This document shows, piece by piece, positions 53,783 to 63,845 of a DNA stretch of 64,000 bases. The translations under genes and the position numbers were made by a program. Source of the stretch: Sulfurimonas sp. GTDB lineage: Bacteria > Campylobacterota > Campylobacteria > Campylobacterales > Sulfurimonadaceae. The stretch lies in assembly GCF_019429335.1 (NCBI RefSeq), contig NZ_JAHYJB010000001.1, forward strand, positions 124,001 to 188,000. The letters run 5' to 3'. Numbering within the stretch: position 1 is the stretch's first letter; each line of letters begins with the position of its first letter. Under the pieces are notes generated by a model. It did not search any database. It saw only the letters and a list, made by a program, of their open reading frames with translations, and had not been told where the DNA came from.

Positions 53783-54643
53783 TTGAATCGTTCACATTTT
53801 GCACTCTTTGTCGCCATTTTAATCCATCTTCTGCTACTTCTATTTTTTTGGTTTTTAGGAACAATTACCCCTGAAATAGAAAAAGGACAAAAACCCAAAG
53901 AGAACAAAATTAAAGTCTCACTAAAAGAGGTAACAAAAAAAATTGACAAAGTCGGGGAGACAAAAGAGACTGTAAAAAAAGAGCCGCTAATGGCTCCGCC
54001 TATGCCAAAAGGCTCTCAGCTAAAAGAGATAGTCAATCCGGCAAAAAAGCCGCCTATAAAATATGAGGCAAAAGATGAGGCACCCACTCATCTAAACAGA
54101 GTGCAAAAAGAGGAGCCAAAGAGAGAGAGAGCTCCAAAAACAGAGCCTCTTCCTCTTACTAAGCCATATATACCTCTTATTTCTGAAGAAGAAGAAAAGA
54201 AAAAAGATCCAATGGGCTTTCTTTATGAGGATAAATCAGCAGAAGAGGCTAAAGAAAAAAGTGTTAAACAAACTGCCGGCAGCAGTATTGGCAATACAGA
54301 CCTCAAAGAGCTCTATGGAGATGAGTTTGGCAAACTGACATCTGGGCAGCAAAAATATCTCATTGACAATCAAGAGATTATGAGAAGAATTACGCAAGAG
54401 ATTTTAAACAGAATCGCAAGAGTAAACCTGCGCCACGATATGAACGTAAACAGGGTAAACATAGTTGAATTTTATCTCCATCCAAACGGAGATATGACGA
54501 ACTTTAAATTTCTGCAATCAAGCGGATACCAGATACTCGACCAAACTACACAAGAGACTATAGAGTTTGCCTATAGCCGTTACCCAAGGCCTAATGAGAA
54601 GATTTTAATAAGATATAACGTATTTTACAATCTTGCAAGATAG
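53783..54643 (+). CDS. TonB/TolA-family energy-transducing protein
   Basis: 286 residues from a TTG start. One N-terminal anchor (about 4-26) follows Asn-Arg-Ser-His. A lysine-, glutamate- and proline-rich periplasmic linker (about 30-165) leads to a C-terminal domain with NIVEFYLHPNGDMTNFKFLQSS and NEKILIRYNVFYN, the TonB C-fold. It probably couples proton force to outer-membrane transporters or to a Tol-type system. ExbBD genes are not adjacent. Confidence 0.82.
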   Translation: MNRSHFALFVAILIHLLLLLFFWFLGTITPEIEKGQKPKENKIKVSLKEVTKKIDKVGETKETVKKEPLMAPPMPKGSQLKEIVNPAKKPPIKYEAKDEAPTHLNRVQKEEPKRERAPKTEPLPLTKPYIPLISEEEEKKKDPMGFLYEDKSAEEAKEKSVKQTAGSSIGNTDLKELYGDEFGKLTSGQQKYLIDNQEIMRRITQEILNRIARVNLRHDMNVNRVNIVEFYLHPNGDMTNFKFLQSSGYQILDQTTQETIEFAYSRYPRPNEKILIRYNVFYNLAR

Positions 54644-54670
54644 CTAAAACGGGTATGTTTAGCTGTTTTT
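54642..54670 (+). terminator. Rho-independent terminator after the TonB-like gene
   Basis: AGCTAAA (54642-54648) and TTTAGCT (54658-54664) form a stem, followed by G and TTTTT. It begins within the TAG stop codon, one of the clearest terminators in the window. Confidence 0.75.
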
Positions 54671-55597
54671 ATTAAAAAGTGCTAAAGCCCCTTTATAGAT
54701 AGGTTCATCGATAAATCCGAACTGCTCGTCTTCAAAACCGGTAATGCCCTCTTCTCTTTTTAGCTCAAATAGTCTGATAATAGTTTTTGCTCTTATCATC
54801 TCTCTCTCATCATCTGCAAACATCTTATTTACAAGCTTTGCCTGCTCTGGAGAGATACACCCTTTGGCATCGTAACCCATGCTCTTCTCCAAAGCTATCC
54901 ATTTTTCAAACTCTTCTAGATTTTTAAAATCCTGAAACACAAAAGAGACAGGCCTTGCTCCGAGAATTCTACATGTTACTAAAAATTGCGACAAAATATG
55001 AAGCACTATTGGGTTCTCTCTTCTTATCAGACTCTGAGGCAGATTCATATCAGCAAAGAGGTCTAAAATTCCAAGATAAAAGGTAGTAACTTTTTTGTCA
55101 ATTTTCAACTGATACAAATTAGCCCACGCACCACTTGTCTCTATAGATAAGTGAAGTTCTGTTTTTTCATCTAAGAGCTCATAAACAGACTCTACCTCTT
55201 TTACGTTTCTTATTTTTGGAACTCTGATGGCATCTGGCATAAACTGGTTTAGATATGTAATCTCCTCATATCCGCCTTCAATCAGAGGATTTACACGAAC
55301 AATCAGCTTCTTATCGCATCTCTTATGGTGGGAGAGAAAAATAGCGCATAAAACAAGTCCAAACGGCTTATCTTCCTTGCTTACGCCATCTTCAAGATTT
55401 AAAATTATGCAGTCCGCCTCAACAGAGTCTATCTTCATTAAATGGTCTAGATTGTTGCACGAGAGCATCAATGCGGAGCGAAAATCTTTTCTTTTATTTA
55501 CCATTCTGTAGGTAGGGCTCGCCAACGCATCTAATGCAGCCAAATCTCTTCTCTCGTACGCTGCTTTTACTTCTTCATAATTATTTAACATTCGCAC
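54659..55597 (-). CDS. CitE-like HpcH/HpaI aldolase-family lyase
   Basis: 312 residues, TIM barrel of the citrate lyase beta/malyl-CoA lyase family: ALMLSCNNLDHLMKIDSVEADCIILNLEDGV (about 42-72), with E and D for metal, KKLIVRVNPL, AIRVPKIRN and LHLSIETSGAWANL. It likely cleaves a C-C bond in a CoA-linked or free hydroxy acid. The substrate is not clear and the other citrate-lyase subunits are absent. Confidence 0.82.
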   Translation of the reverse strand: MRMLNNYEEVKAAYERRDLAALDALASPTYRMVNKRKDFRSALMLSCNNLDHLMKIDSVEADCIILNLEDGVSKEDKPFGLVLCAIFLSHHKRCDKKLIVRVNPLIEGGYEEITYLNQFMPDAIRVPKIRNVKEVESVYELLDEKTELHLSIETSGAWANLYQLKIDKKVTTFYLGILDLFADMNLPQSLIRRENPIVLHILSQFLVTCRILGARPVSFVFQDFKNLEEFEKWIALEKSMGYDAKGCISPEQAKLVNKMFADDEREMIRAKTIIRLFELKREEGITGFEDEQFGFIDEPIYKGALALFNKNS

Positions 55598-55931
55598 CGC
55601 TCCCTTTTTTCTTCTCTTGCAGATAAAAATACAGCGCCTTTATCTCTCCCTCTGTCAAGAAGTATCTTGGCATCCCGTTTTTTCTTACGTTTAAAGCTCT
55701 GTAAAATTGATTAAAATCAATACTGTTTATAGGCGGACCTATAAAAAATTTTTGCTCTTTCTTATGCTCATATTTTGCGACCAGCTTGCCCTCTCCGGCT
55801 TCACCATGACACTTATAGCATCCTATGCCTCTTGGATTTTTGTAAAGCGAGGAAGAGTACTCCATAGGCGTAATGAAACTGCTCTTTGCCAGCAGAGAAA
55901 TCGGCAGCAATATAAACAAAACACTCCACAT
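55581..55931 (-). CDS. Monohaem c-type cytochrome
   Basis: 116 residues from ATG 55931 (AAAGGA upstream; earlier starts would run towards folD). Signal peptide MWSVLFILLPISLLA, then one haem site CYKCH at about 38-42 and a probable axial methionine in KNGMPRYF near the end. It is a small periplasmic electron carrier. The stop overlaps the CitE-like start by 17 bases. Confidence 0.85.
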   Translation of the reverse strand: MWSVLFILLPISLLAKSSFITPMEYSSSLYKNPRGIGCYKCHGEAGEGKLVAKYEHKKEQKFFIGPPINSIDFNQFYRALNVRKNGMPRYFLTEGEIKALYFYLQEKKKGSGANVK

Positions 55932-55990
55932 AAAGCCATCCTTTAATATATAAAGGTATAATAACAAAAAAATAATATTATGAGGTTTAA

Positions 55991-56848
55991 ATGCAACTTC
56001 TTGATGGAAAAGCACTCTCAACAAAAATTGAAGCAGAAATAGTTAACGAAGCAAAGAATTTAAAAAACAAAACGGGTTTGGTTCCTGGGCTTGCCGTTAT
56101 TTTAGTAGGTCAAGACCCAGCAAGCGCGGCTTATGTAAAAATGAAGAAAAAAGCGTGTGACAGAGCAGGTTTTTACTCAGTTACACACGAGATGCCAAAC
56201 GACATCTCACAATCAGCGATCGAGAACACGATTAAGATGATGAATAACAACCCAAATATCGACGGTATTCTTATTCAGCTTCCTCTCCCAAAACAGATAG
56301 ATACAACAAAAATACTAGAGCTTGTAGAGCCAAGTAAAGACGTAGACGGCTTCCATCCGTACAATGTCGGCAGACTGACAACGGGACTTGACGGCTTTGT
56401 TCCATGTACTCCGCTTGGTGTCATGAAACTTTTAGATGAGTACAACATAGATGTAAAGGGAAAAAACTGTGTAGTTGTCGGCGCATCAAATATTGTAGGA
56501 AAGCCGATGGCTTCACTGCTTCTAAATGCCAATGCAACGGTTGAGATTTGCCATATTTTTACGGATGATTTGAAAAAACACACACTTAATGCGGATATCC
56601 TTTTTGTAGGAGTCGGCGTCATAAATCTAATAAAAGAAGATATGGTAAAAGATGGCGCTATCATTGTAGATATCGGTATCAACCGCACAGATGACGGCAA
56701 GCTTGTAGGTGACGTGGATTTTGAAAAAGTAAGCAAAAAATGCTCATATATCACTCCTGTTCCAGGCGGAGTTGGACCCATGACAATCGCTATGCTTCTT
56801 AGCAATACGTTAAAAGCCGCAAAAGCGCACGCAAACGAAAGAGAGTAA
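55991..56848 (+). CDS. folD: Methylenetetrahydrofolate dehydrogenase/cyclohydrolase
   Basis: 285 residues with the FolD motifs: VGQDPASAAYVKMKKKAC (catalytic Y and K), ILIQLPLPKQI, KDVDGFHPYNVGRL and VVGASNIVGKPMA, ending PVPGGVGPMTIAML. It interconverts 5,10-methylene-, methenyl- and 10-formyl-THF. First gene of a plus-strand run; lepB starts at the base after its stop. Confidence 0.97.
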   Translation: MQLLDGKALSTKIEAEIVNEAKNLKNKTGLVPGLAVILVGQDPASAAYVKMKKKACDRAGFYSVTHEMPNDISQSAIENTIKMMNNNPNIDGILIQLPLPKQIDTTKILELVEPSKDVDGFHPYNVGRLTTGLDGFVPCTPLGVMKLLDEYNIDVKGKNCVVVGASNIVGKPMASLLLNANATVEICHIFTDDLKKHTLNADILFVGVGVINLIKEDMVKDGAIIVDIGINRTDDGKLVGDVDFEKVSKKCSYITPVPGGVGPMTIAMLLSNTLKAAKAHANERE

Positions 56849-57658
56849 ATGAAAGAGATTTTACACAAAACATACAAATTTTCAAACTCATGGACGGGAA
56901 CAATTATAATTGTTCTTTTTGTTATATTTTTTATCGCTCAGGCTTTTAAAATACCAAGCGGCTCAATGAAAGACTCTCTGCTAATAGGAGATCACCTTTT
57001 TGCCAAAAAATTTGCATACGGCATACCTATGCCGCACCTTCCGTTTTTGGAAGTATCTGTCATGCCATGGAGCGATAGACTTCGTTTGATGGACGGCGAT
57101 ACACCTAAACGCGGTGACATTGTAATATTCAGACCGCCGCACAACACAAAACAGCACTTCGTAAAGAGATGCGTGGCTATACCTGATGATGAACTCTTTG
57201 TTCTTCACAAAGACCTATACATCCACTTCAGCGAGGGAAATGAGTGGATTGAGAAGCATTTTGCAGGCTATGATATTCTTCCATATGCAGGAAAACTATG
57301 GGTTAGAAATCCTTATATGAAAGAGCATCCGGGGATTCATCATGACGATAAAATTGTAGAGGGTGGAGAATCTCATGAACCTATCTTTAACTTTGCACCA
57401 ATAAAAGTAGAAAAAGAGTACTACTTTATGATGGGAGACAACCGTGACCACTCAAGCGACAGCCGTTTTTGGGGTCAAGTGCCTTATGAAAATATTGAGG
57501 GAACGCCATGGTTTGTATATTTCAGCATTGATGAAAATTGGGAAATTAGATGGGACCGCATAGGAAAAACTCCTACCGACTTGGAGTCTCCTGTGCTGCT
57601 TGACAAAGCAGTGGCAGAGAGAATAAAACACGATAAAGATGATTATGGAATCTATTGA
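56849..57658 (+). CDS. lepB: Signal peptidase I
   Basis: 269 residues. One N-terminal membrane anchor (about 16-33) precedes the catalytic S39 in IPSGSMKDSL and the lysine base in HFVKRCVAIPDDE. MGDNRDHSSDSRFWGQVP is the conserved box E. It removes signal peptides from exported proteins. Overlaps the site-2 protease gene by 20 bases. Confidence 0.97.
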   Translation: MKEILHKTYKFSNSWTGTIIIVLFVIFFIAQAFKIPSGSMKDSLLIGDHLFAKKFAYGIPMPHLPFLEVSVMPWSDRLRLMDGDTPKRGDIVIFRPPHNTKQHFVKRCVAIPDDELFVLHKDLYIHFSEGNEWIEKHFAGYDILPYAGKLWVRNPYMKEHPGIHHDDKIVEGGESHEPIFNFAPIKVEKEYYFMMGDNRDHSSDSRFWGQVPYENIEGTPWFVYFSIDENWEIRWDRIGKTPTDLESPVLLDKAVAERIKHDKDDYGIY

Positions 57659-58322
57659 TTTAATAAAAATTTTAGCAGCTGTAGTTGCACTTGCAGTAGC
57701 TATTATCGGGCATGAGATAATGCACGGATGGATAGCTAACATGTACGGTGATACAACCGCTAAAAACGCGGGCAGACTCTCTATAAATCCATTAGTACAT
57801 GTAGATTTGGTCGGCACAATTCTTGTACCAGCTGCTACCTATTTTCTGCCGATGCTTATGGGAGCGGATAGCGGCTTTTTATTCGGTTGGGCAAAACCCG
57901 TACCGATTAATATGGCAACAGTAGTAGCAAGAGCAGGATACAACGGAGCGATGCAAGTAGATTTGGCAGGAATAGTTTATAACTTTACACTTGCTCTTGT
58001 CGCATCAATCTTTATTGTCTCTATGAGCCAGCCGACAAATACAGATGGGCTACTCTATATTTTTGCTTATCTATTTATATTTCAGCTGCTGATAATTAAT
58101 GTAGTCTTAGGGGTCTTCAACCTTCTTCCTATACCGCAATTTGACGGTGCTCATTTTATTATGCACTTGGCGATGAAGTATAAGATAGATTCCGTAGCGG
58201 AATTCTTCTATAAAAATGAAAGATATGGAATAATTATAGTCTTAATTATTCTTATGACACCGTTAAAGAATTACGTATTAATAATGCCTGTACAGACAAT
58301 TTTAAGTCTGCTGTTATCATAA
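57639..58322 (+). CDS. Site-2 protease family (M50) membrane metalloprotease
   Basis: 227 residues with the zinc motif IIGHEIMHGW (about 22-31), the second site PIPQFDGAHF (about 167-176) and several membrane helices; NPLVHVDLVGT is also typical. It cuts substrates within the membrane. The ATG at 57639 or 57645 lies inside lepB, so the genes are coupled. Real substrates unknown. Confidence 0.9.
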   Translation: MIMESIDLIKILAAVVALAVAIIGHEIMHGWIANMYGDTTAKNAGRLSINPLVHVDLVGTILVPAATYFLPMLMGADSGFLFGWAKPVPINMATVVARAGYNGAMQVDLAGIVYNFTLALVASIFIVSMSQPTNTDGLLYIFAYLFIFQLLIINVVLGVFNLLPIPQFDGAHFIMHLAMKYKIDSVAEFFYKNERYGIIIVLIILMTPLKNYVLIMPVQTILSLLLS

Positions 58323-58335
58323 AAAAAGGGAGAAA

Positions 58336-58773
58336 ATGAAGTTTTACATTGCAACTGACCACGCAGGGGTGGATCTTAAAGATTATACGGTTGAGCTATT
58401 AAAAGAGAAAGGTCACGAAGTTATAGATTTGGGACCATTTTCTAAAGATAGAGTTGACTACCCTGATTATGCCATAAAGGTTTGCGAAGCTGTTTTGGCT
58501 GATAAAAATTCACACGGCATACTTATTTGCGGTTCAGGCATAGGAATGAGCATGACAGCAAACAGACACAGCGGCATCCGCGCAGCACTCTGTCATGACG
58601 CCTATACCGCAACTGTTGCCCGCGGACACAACGATGCAAATGTGCTATGTTTTGGAGAGAGAATAATAGGCAAAGGCGTTGCAGAGTCTATCATAGATGC
58701 TTGGATATGCGGCAGTTTTGAGGGCGGGCGTCATAGCGGACGTGTAGAAAAAATCGAAGCCATTAATCCTTAA
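58336..58773 (+). CDS. rpiB: Ribose-5-phosphate isomerase B
   Basis: 145 residues: ATDHAGVDLKDYTVELL at the start, GILICGSGIGMSMTANRHSGIRAALCHD with the catalytic cysteine, and RGHNDANVLCFGERIIG. It interconverts ribose 5-phosphate and ribulose 5-phosphate. AAAGGGAG precedes the ATG. Confidence 0.96.
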   Translation: MKFYIATDHAGVDLKDYTVELLKEKGHEVIDLGPFSKDRVDYPDYAIKVCEAVLADKNSHGILICGSGIGMSMTANRHSGIRAALCHDAYTATVARGHNDANVLCFGERIIGKGVAESIIDAWICGSFEGGRHSGRVEKIEAINP

Positions 58774-58792
58774 TGGTATAAAAGGAAAAAAC

Positions 58793-59125
58793 ATGTTTGT
58801 TGAATGGTCACTTTTAACCGTGCTCTCTATCGTCTCTGTTTACCTCTTTGTAAAGATGTTTTACTTCAAAAGTATCACAAGTAAAGAACAAAGAAGCAAC
58901 GACTTGATGAAACTTACTCTCCAAGAAGCGGAGATACTTATAAGAAAGTATCAGATACAGCTTCAGCGCGCGCTTGGGAATGTTGATATTTTGAGTGATG
59001 AGTTGACAAAACTAAGAAATGAGCTTAAAGTTTTAAAACAGAGAAATACCAAGCATAGACAAGAGACAGATCGCCTAAACAACAAAATAAAAGCACTAGA
59101 GAGTCGTATAGACGCTCTGCTATAA
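58793..59125 (+). CDS. Membrane-anchored coiled-coil protein
   Basis: 110 residues: one membrane helix at the start (about 5-22), then a continuous coiled coil rich in E, K, L and R. Ribosome site AAAGGA. It lies between rpiB and apt in an operon-like run; function not recognised. Confidence 0.72.
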   Translation: MFVEWSLLTVLSIVSVYLFVKMFYFKSITSKEQRSNDLMKLTLQEAEILIRKYQIQLQRALGNVDILSDELTKLRNELKVLKQRNTKHRQETDRLNNKIKALESRIDALL

Positions 59126-59139
59126 CATAAGGACAGGAT

Positions 59140-59688
59140 ATGACACTTAGCAGCACTGAAAGAAAAATCATAGAAAACTCCATAAGAGATATAAAAGACT
59201 TTCCAAAGCAGGGCATTGTATTTAAAGATATCACCACACTTCTGGGCGACAAAGAGGCGTTTGGCGTAACCATGAACCACTTCTATCAGAGATATAAAGA
59301 GTATAACCTAGACTATATTGCAGGCATCGACGCAAGAGGCTTTATTTTCGGTGCTGCGCTTGCACAGATGCTAGGCATAGGTTTTGTTCCTATTCGCAAA
59401 AAAGGGAAGCTTCCATACACTACAATCAGCGAAAAATATTCTCTCGAATACGGTATGGACGAGATAGAGGTTCATATTGATGCTTTTAGCGCAATTCCAA
59501 ATGCAAAAGTTCTTCTTATGGACGATTTGATTGCAACGGGAGGGACTGCAAGAGCTGCCGCAAAGCTTATAAATCAAGCAGGTGCCTCATGTCTGGAAGC
59601 TTGTTTTATTATCGGTCTAAACTTTTTAGACGGACAAAAAAATTTAAAAGAGATTACAAACGTATACTCTTTGATTGAGGTAAACTGA
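59140..59688 (+). CDS. apt: Adenine phosphoribosyltransferase
   Basis: 182 residues: [21 protein letters not shown], the substrate motif [14 protein letters not shown] and the PRPP loop [17 protein letters not shown]. It salvages adenine to AMP. Its last base is the A of the trpB ATG. Confidence 0.97.
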   Translation: MTLSSTERKIIENSIRDIKDFPKQGIVFKDITTLLGDKEAFGVTMNHFYQRYKEYNLDYIAGIDARGFIFGAALAQMLGIGFVPIRKKGKLPYTTISEKYSLEYGMDEIEVHIDAFSAIPNAKVLLMDDLIATGGTARAAAKLINQAGASCLEACFIIGLNFLDGQKNLKEITNVYSLIEVN

Positions 59689-60890
59689 TGTATATTCCTT
59701 CCCCTTCAAAATTTGATCCAGATTTAAACGGACATTTTGGGATTTTTGGCGGCAGATACGCTCCAGAGACCTTAATGCCGGCACTTCTAAAACTTGAAGA
59801 AGAGTACAAAAACATCCGCTTTGACAAAGATTTCTGGAGCGAGGTCGACTACTATCTCAAAGATTATGTAGGACGCCCTTCTCCGCTCTATTTTGCTAAA
59901 AATCTCTCAGATGAAATTGGCGCAAAAATATATCTCAAAAGAGAAGATTTAAACCATACAGGCGCGCACAAAGTAAACAACGTAATCGCGCAAGGGCTTA
60001 TGGCAAAGAGATTAGGATATAAAAAAATCATAGCTGAGACAGGTGCGGGTCAGCACGGCGTTGCAACTGCTACGATTTGCGCACTTTTAGGTTTAGAGTG
60101 CGAGATATTTATGGGTGCAAAGGATGTTGCACGTCAGGAGCTCAACGTTTTTCGTATGAAACTTCTAGGTGCGAAAGTAAACTCCGTTGAGAGCGGAAGC
60201 AAAACTCTAAAAGATGCAATGAATGACGCAATTCGCCACTGGGTTACAAATGCAAGAGACACTTTTTATATAATCGGAACGGTTGCAGGTCCGCACCCAT
60301 ATCCTATGATGGTTAGGGATTTTCAGGCTATCATCGGCTATGAAGCAAGAGCTCAGATACTTGAAAAGGAGAAGCGTCTTCCCGATTACGTAATTGCATG
60401 TATCGGCGGCGGAAGCAACGCCATTGGGACTTTTCAGCACTTTTTAGAAGACAAAGAGGTTAGATGTATCGGCATAGAAGCCGGCGGTCACGGCATAGAC
60501 TCAGGCGAGCATGGATGTTCTCTAAATCAGGGACGTCCGGGAGTATTGCATGGGCAGATGAGTTATCTGCTTCAAGATGATGACGGACAGATACTTGAAG
60601 CCCACTCAATTTCAGCTGGACTTGACTACCCTGGAATCGGACCTGAGCATGCGTTTCACCACGACAACAAATCTGTAAGCTACGACTATATTACAGACAA
60701 AGAGGCGCTTGACGCGTTTGTATGGCTCTCACAAAAAGAGGGGATTATTCCCGCATTTGAGACTGCTCATGCAGTGGCATATCTTAAAAAAATGCCAAAC
60801 ATTAAAGACAAACTTGTTATCGTAAATCTATCAGGACGTGGCGATAAAGATATGATGCAGGCAAAACAGTTGCTAAACTTTGACAAATAG
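59688..60890 (+). CDS. trpB: Tryptophan synthase beta chain
   Basis: 400 residues: [16 protein letters not shown], the PLP lysine in [13 protein letters not shown] (about 87), [13 protein letters not shown] and the phosphate loop [12 protein letters not shown]. It joins indole and serine to tryptophan. trpA is not adjacent, and this trpB lies between apt and pepA rather than in a trp operon. Confidence 0.97.
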   Translation: MYIPSPSKFDPDLNGHFGIFGGRYAPETLMPALLKLEEEYKNIRFDKDFWSEVDYYLKDYVGRPSPLYFAKNLSDEIGAKIYLKREDLNHTGAHKVNNVIAQGLMAKRLGYKKIIAETGAGQHGVATATICALLGLECEIFMGAKDVARQELNVFRMKLLGAKVNSVESGSKTLKDAMNDAIRHWVTNARDTFYIIGTVAGPHPYPMMVRDFQAIIGYEARAQILEKEKRLPDYVIACIGGGSNAIGTFQHFLEDKEVRCIGIEAGGHGIDSGEHGCSLNQGRPGVLHGQMSYLLQDDDGQILEAHSISAGLDYPGIGPEHAFHHDNKSVSYDYITDKEALDAFVWLSQKEGIIPAFETAHAVAYLKKMPNIKDKLVIVNLSGRGDKDMMQAKQLLNFDK

Positions 60891-60898
60891 GAAAAAAA

Positions 60899-62314
60899 AT
60901 GAATATCAAACTAGTAGATAAAAAAATATCAGATATAGATTCAGAGATATTAGTAGAATTTTTAACAAAAGATGAGCTTCCAAATCACAAAAAAGCCAAA
61001 ATACTCCAAAATGCAGGCTTTAAAGCTGAACAGGACACAACATGCTTTTTGTATGAGAAAGCGACTCTTTTCTGCGGGATAGAGAGCAAAAAAAGCGATG
61101 ACGTTAGAAGTGCGGCGTCTTGCATGATAAAAATGCTTAAATCTTCAAACTACAAATCAGCAAAGATGAGCGTTATAGGTAAATCTACATTAAGCGCTTT
61201 GGTAGAAGGTATTGTTTTAGGCGGATATGAGTTTAATGAATATAAATCTGAGCCAAAAAAAGCAGCATTAGAGGAGATATCTTTTGCTATAGACGATTTT
61301 GAGCTTGGCGAACTTGAGACTATTTTCAACGAAGCGCTTATTATTGCAAATGCTACATGTTACACACGCGATATCGTAAACAGAGCTCCGCAAGAGATAA
61401 ATCCTCAGACATTGGCACATGCGGCTCAAACTTTAGCTTATGATAACTCACTTTTGTGCAATATTCTTCAAGAAGATGATTTGGCAAAAGAGAATATGAA
61501 CGCAATGCTGGCAGTCGGACGTGCCTCTGTTCATGGAAGCGCACTTGTTCATCTTGCATACAAACCTGCAAATCCTAAAAAAGTTGTTACGCTTGTAGGA
61601 AAAGGTTTAACTTATGACAGCGGCGGACTAAGCCTTAAAGCTCCTACTTCAATGGTAACGATGAAGATGGACAAAGCAGGCGCATGTGCAGTTCTTGGAA
61701 TTATAAAAGCAGTAAGCGAACTGAAGTTAGATATCGAAGTTCATGCATTTATAGGTGCAGTTGAAAATATGGTCGGCGGAAATGCCTACAAGCCTGACGA
61801 TATTCTTGTATCAAGAAGCAAAACAACCATAGAGGTTAGAAATACAGATGCAGAGGGTCGTTTGGTTCTGGCCGACATGCTTGACTATGCACAGGAGAAA
61901 GTAGATGCTGATTATATCTTCGACTTTGCAACACTCACCGGTGCATGTATGATTGCTCTTGGGCAATATACTACAGGCTTAATGGGGCACTCTCATAAGC
62001 TCAAACATGATATTTCACGCGCAGGAGGCGACTCTGGAGAGATGATAAGCTCGCTGCCGTTTAACAGACATCTTAAAAAACTTCTAAAGAGCGAGATTGC
62101 AGACATTAGCAACACCGCTTCAAAGCCTTACGGTGGAGCGATAACTGCCGGCTTGTTTTTGGATAAGTTCATTAAAGATGAAAACAAAAACAAGTGGATG
62201 CACTTTGACATAGCAGGAACCGCCTATACCGAAAGCCCGTGGGACTGCAATGTTTACGGAGCAACAGGTGCAGGTGTGCGTTTAATGTGCGCGTTTTTAA
62301 GAGAGGCAAAGTAG
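60899..62314 (+). CDS. pepA: Leucyl aminopeptidase (M17)
   Basis: 471 residues: two metal-site motifs GKGLTYDSGGLSLK (with the K and D ligands) and EVRNTDAEGRLVLADML, plus DKAGACAVLG. It removes N-terminal residues from peptides; some PepA proteins also bind DNA in site-specific recombination. AGGAAAAAA precedes the ATG. Confidence 0.96.
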   Translation: MNIKLVDKKISDIDSEILVEFLTKDELPNHKKAKILQNAGFKAEQDTTCFLYEKATLFCGIESKKSDDVRSAASCMIKMLKSSNYKSAKMSVIGKSTLSALVEGIVLGGYEFNEYKSEPKKAALEEISFAIDDFELGELETIFNEALIIANATCYTRDIVNRAPQEINPQTLAHAAQTLAYDNSLLCNILQEDDLAKENMNAMLAVGRASVHGSALVHLAYKPANPKKVVTLVGKGLTYDSGGLSLKAPTSMVTMKMDKAGACAVLGIIKAVSELKLDIEVHAFIGAVENMVGGNAYKPDDILVSRSKTTIEVRNTDAEGRLVLADMLDYAQEKVDADYIFDFATLTGACMIALGQYTTGLMGHSHKLKHDISRAGGDSGEMISSLPFNRHLKKLLKSEIADISNTASKPYGGAITAGLFLDKFIKDENKNKWMHFDIAGTAYTESPWDCNVYGATGAGVRLMCAFLREAK

Positions 62315-62338
62315 AGAACCAAGCGTCGCATTAATGAT

Positions 62339-62384
62339 TTATATGATTTAAATAAAGGCATAATTTATTTTTAAAATCATATAA
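62339..62384. promoter_or_regulatory. Long AT-rich hairpin overlapping the zupT promoter
   Basis: TTATATGATTT-AAATAAA (62339-62356) pairs with TTTATTT (62364-62370) and AAATCATATAA (62374-62384), interrupted by a TTA bulge, giving an 18-bp interrupted stem. The right arm includes the TATAAT box at 62380-62385. It might be a metal regulator's operator or the terminator of pepA. Confidence 0.5.
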
Positions 62385-62390
62385 TCTTCC

Positions 62391-63236
62391 ATGCATGATT
62401 TATCACTTGAGACTGTTTTATTTGCATTTATCCTTACGCTCTTTGCAGGGTTTTCCACATCCATAGGTGCCCTTCTTGCATTTTTTTCAAAAAGCAAAAA
62501 CTACACTATTTTATCTGTCGGAATGGGTTTTTCGGCAGGCGTAATGATTTATATCTCTTTTATGGAGATTTTGCCAAAATCAAGAGACTCTTTCACGGAG
62601 CTCTACTCAAGTGAAATAACGGGAGAGATATTAACTTTTCTATCTTTTTTTGCAGGTATTGCCATAATCGCCGTTATTGACTATCTGATTCCAGAAGATG
62701 TGAATCCGCATGAGACAAAAAGCAATAGCGAGATTCTTGAACTTAAGCCGCAAACAAAAAGCTCCATTATCGGCAACTCTGCACTAAAGAGAACAGGAGT
62801 CTTTACGGCGCTTGCCATCGGAATTCATAATTTTCCAGAAGGGTTTGCAACATTTGCAGCAGCACTTGAGAATCCAACCCTAGGTATAGCCATAGCAGTT
62901 GCAATTGCAATCCACAATATACCAGAGGGGATAGCTGTCTCACTGCCGATATACCACGCTACAGGAAACAAAAAGAGTGCATTTTGGTATGCTACACTCT
63001 CGGGACTTGCCGAGCCGCTTGGTGCATTGGTGGGCTTTTTTATACTTCTTCCTTTTATGGGCGAAACTACACTTGGCATAACGTTTGGAATAGTCGCAGG
63101 AATAATGATTTACATCTCTTTTGACGAGCTTCTGCCGGCTGCGAGAGTTTACGGAAATGCACATACAACATTAGCAGGAATAACTTTTGGAATGTTTATT
63201 ATGGCGATTAGCCTGATTGGCTTTAAATTGGTATAG
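62391..63236 (+). CDS. zupT: ZIP-family zinc transporter ZupT
   Basis: 281 residues with about eight membrane helices and the two ZIP metal motifs: HNFPEGFATFAAALE at about 145-159 and HNIPEGIAVSLPIYH at about 173-187. A central charged loop (about 100-130) holds LIPEDVNPHE. It imports zinc and perhaps other divalent metals. There is no ribosome site before the ATG, and the TATAAT lies five bases away, suggesting a leaderless message. Confidence 0.93.
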   Translation: MHDLSLETVLFAFILTLFAGFSTSIGALLAFFSKSKNYTILSVGMGFSAGVMIYISFMEILPKSRDSFTELYSSEITGEILTFLSFFAGIAIIAVIDYLIPEDVNPHETKSNSEILELKPQTKSSIIGNSALKRTGVFTALAIGIHNFPEGFATFAAALENPTLGIAIAVAIAIHNIPEGIAVSLPIYHATGNKKSAFWYATLSGLAEPLGALVGFFILLPFMGETTLGITFGIVAGIMIYISFDELLPAARVYGNAHTTLAGITFGMFIMAISLIGFKLV

Positions 63237-63275
63237 TGTCAAAACACAAAATATGGCTGATGGGAAAAAAGTAAC

Positions 63276-63779
63276 ATGTATGTTGACATAAAAAAGCCTA
63301 CACTTTTTTTATTTACGGATGCAAGCGTAGATCCGCAAACTAAAATCGGCTACGGCGCATACCTTCTAATGCCAGAATTCAGCCTAGAAGCGCCCATCTC
63401 AAAACACAAAATCAAAACAAGAAAATTTAAAAATACCACTTCATCAAAACTGGAACTTGAGACACTGCTTTGGGCTCTTGGAGAAATAGAGACAAGAGAA
63501 TGCAAAATTATCGTCTATACGGACTGTCAAAACATAATCAGCCTAAAAGCAAGAGAAGAGCGCATTGTAAAAAATAACTATATGTCAAGAAAAAATACCC
63601 TTATAAGAAATCATGAGCTTTATAAAAAATTTTATAAAATCACGGACCGCTATGATTGTGACTTTATAAAAGTAAAAGGTCATAAAAAAACTGAGGACAA
63701 AGATTTGATAGATATCTTCTTTACACTTGTCGACAAAGCTTCAAGAGAAGCTCTTAGAGAAAAAGAGTCCCCATTTTAA
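63276..63779 (+). CDS. RNase H-like protein
   Basis: 167 residues with an RNase H fold: FLFTDASVDPQTKIGYGAYL (first Asp), SSKLELETLLWAL (Glu), IIVYTDCQNI (Asp) and TLVDKASREAL (last Asp), plus FIKVKGHKK in the position of the substrate-binding loop. It probably cleaves RNA in RNA-DNA hybrids, or is a diverged relative. The sequence is more distant than RnhA proper. Confidence 0.82.
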   Translation: MYVDIKKPTLFLFTDASVDPQTKIGYGAYLLMPEFSLEAPISKHKIKTRKFKNTTSSKLELETLLWALGEIETRECKIIVYTDCQNIISLKAREERIVKNNYMSRKNTLIRNHELYKKFYKITDRYDCDFIKVKGHKKTEDKDLIDIFFTLVDKASREALREKESPF

Positions 63780-63845
63780 TCACTATCTACACATATTTTA
63801 GCTATTATTACAAAAAATATTTCACAGCACAATAAAAGGTAAATT

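Noticed and set aside
56275..56877. Minus-strand 200-residue frame over folD
   Set aside because: Antisense to folD, no start signal and no recognisable domain.
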